NCBI GenBank assembly: GCA_035235625.1
Contig: CP141148.1
Coordinates: 27,281,057-27,345,056 of the forward strand
DNA from: Saururus chinensis
Taxonomy: Eukaryota > Streptophyta > Magnoliopsida > Piperales > Saururaceae
Length of the DNA: 64,000 bases
Direction of reading: 5' to 3'
Both the position numbers and the translations under genes were made by a program. The notes beneath the pieces are model-generated. The model was not told where the DNA came from. It worked only from the letters and a program-made list of their open reading frames with translations, and searched no databases. Below, in pieces: positions 62,545 through 64,000 of the stretch. The stretch's first letter is position 1, and each line of letters starts with the position of its first letter.

Positions 62545-63120
62545 AAAAGTCGAGCTCAAAATGATTCAAATTTAAAAAAACCTGTTACTAAGTCCGAACT
62601 AACTTATGGATCCAAAAGTTCTATTTTTCAAATTTTGGGTTGTTATAAAAATTATTTTAATATTATTAATTTTAAGGTCAATAAGGAAGAAATATCAAAA
62701 TTTAAATATTTTATCTAAGTATTTTATAAGAACAAAATTAAATTTTAAAGAAAGATCCTTTTATAACAATAATTAAAGTATTTTAAATCTATTATTAAAA
62801 TATTTTGATAATAATATTAAAATCAAATAATTAAAACAATTTCGATAAAAAAAATTTAATGCATGTGTCGATACTTTTTAACCATATTATTTAAACAATT
62901 TAAAAAAATTATATGCATCTGTTAAAATACTTATACACTGAGACCTAATATAATTTTTCCCTAAAACTTACTTGCTAAAGACAATGACAATTTTTCTCTG
63001 GGCGCAACTCTCGATTCTTTTATTATTTCTTTTAATTTAAAGGAGATGATAAATTAAATAAAAAATATTACAGAGGACGAGCCATGAGGTGATGACATTA
63101 ACATTTTCAAAAGGTGCATT
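62545..63120. repeat. Family D repeat, copy 2
   Basis: Second direct copy of the 57830 repeat. It is preceded at 62455 by GTAGTGGCGGACTTACATTG, which may be the true start of the element; this part is missing from copy 1. AT-rich, non-coding, family unknown. Confidence 0.7.
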
Positions 63121-64000
63121 AGAGTCGTGAGGGAGTGATGACAAAAATATCATAAATGAGTGCAAAGCAGAAAAATAAATTGTTTTACAAAAGATACTTA
63201 ATATTTAAAATTCTTCATGTAATGCATAACTTTCGTAAAGTCAATAGAGCTACAAACGGGTCGGGCCCTGACCGGCTAGGGTAGGCCCAAGCCCGGCTAA
63301 AGAAAAGAAAATTTTTAAGGCCCCACCTAAGCCTATAGCTAAGGTTAAAAATATAGCCTTACCCAAAATTTAGACTTCAAGTATTTTACTATTAGAGAGG
63401 ATAAATTTATATCTTGAGTAAAAAAATAAATTTAAAAGAAGCTTTAAAATTAAGTAATTATATAAATTTTTTTTATATTTTATTTAATAAATAAAAATTA
63501 TTATATTCTATTAAACACGGAATATATTATATTTGATAAATAAAAATTATTATATTCTATTTAATATTGTAGGCGAGAGTTTTTTTTATTATTTTTCTAT
63601 CCGAACCAAGCTTAAAAATTAATAAAATTTTATATTTATCGCCCGCCCCGGCCCATACCGGCCATGCCCTGGCGTTCGTAGCATTATTGCGTAAAAGCCC
63701 GCAGGTGGGGCCAGTCGAACTGACACGTAGAGGCCATCCACTAAGTGCACCAATCAGGAAACGATACGAGAAAAGTTCTGGGGGAATTTTTCCTTTGCGA
63801 ACCCGGCCTGGTCCAGCCAATCCGAGTCGTATCGGGAGCGGACAGCTTTCCCGGTCGAGTCCAAAGGACAAACGGGAGCCCGGCCCAACCAGCTCTGGCC
63901 ACTGGGCTTTCCACCTTTCCCATTTCCCAATCTGCGTTCCCTACTTTGCCGACCTAGCCGCCACCGCCGAGCTTCATCCTCCGCCCCGATCGCCGATCGC
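63121..64000. other. Right edge: intergenic DNA turning GC-rich, possible gene start beyond the window
   Basis: 63240-63320 has repeat-like GGGCCCTGACCGGCTAGGG and AAGCCCGGC words. From about 63640 the composition becomes GC-rich, and 63905-64000 is pyrimidine-rich with CpGs (GCCGCCACCGCC, CCGATCGCCGATCGC), as in the leader of a plant gene. No coding frame can be supported inside the window. Confidence 0.35.

Noticed and set aside
1-64000. tRNA, rRNA, organellar insertions or endogenous virus sequence
   Set aside because: I looked for characteristic conserved boxes and proteins while reading and saw none; a covariance-model or database search could still find short or decayed ones.

Overview
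This is nuclear DNA of a flowering plant. The evidence is four intron-containing plant genes with GT-AG junctions, AT-rich intergenic DNA, and a dense layer of plant transposons (large solo LTRs, hAT, PIF/Harbinger, Tourist-like and Stowaway-like elements). I cannot assign a species.

Genes. (1) Positions 1-4961, minus strand: the 5' three quarters of a cluster-I diacylglycerol kinase (DGK1/DGK2 type), with the gene running off the left edge. Its non-coding leader probably extends to about 6180 and contains an intron. (2) 31281-41095, plus strand: a TPX2-domain microtubule-associated protein of 8 exons and 471 codons. Its last intron is 6998 bp and holds two tandem arrays and a long perfect-type hairpin. 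Its promoter region carries mitotic (MSA) and site II motifs. (3) 41681-43080, minus strand: complete ribosomal protein eS19 (RPS19), 4 exons, 145 aa, convergent with the TPX2 gene. (4) 45509-46986, plus strand: a two-exon gene for a PB1 plus MuDR DNA-binding-domain protein, resembling the front half of a MUSTANG-type domesticated Mutator transposase without its catalytic half.

Repeats. Between 6.3 and 31 kb and from 47 to 63 kb I see no host gene. The main blocks are large LTR-like units without any retrotransposon coding region. Four have exact 5-bp target duplications: 9791-16470 (TGACC), 24270-26550 (CTTTG), 26905-30279 (GTTGG) and 49775-57297 (GAGTC). Related copies lie at 18051-20034, 48541-57830 and 58504-62407. 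They share inverted ends close to TGTMAYRYCCC. Insertions are nested: an LTR inside an LTR with a 4.06-kb PIF/Harbinger element inside that (48541-57830), and a 2.97-kb hAT-like element inside the LTR at 9791-16470. In all three cases a related copy elsewhere in this window shows the uninterrupted site, so the boundaries and the order of events can be read from the sequence alone.

The points most worth a second look are the satellite-filled 7-kb TPX2 intron and its 46-bp-arm hairpin, the truncated PB1-MuDR gene with an internal echo of its own domain start, the MSA/site II promoter of the TPX2 gene, and a GATCGATCG-rich motif pair shared by unrelated transposon contexts.
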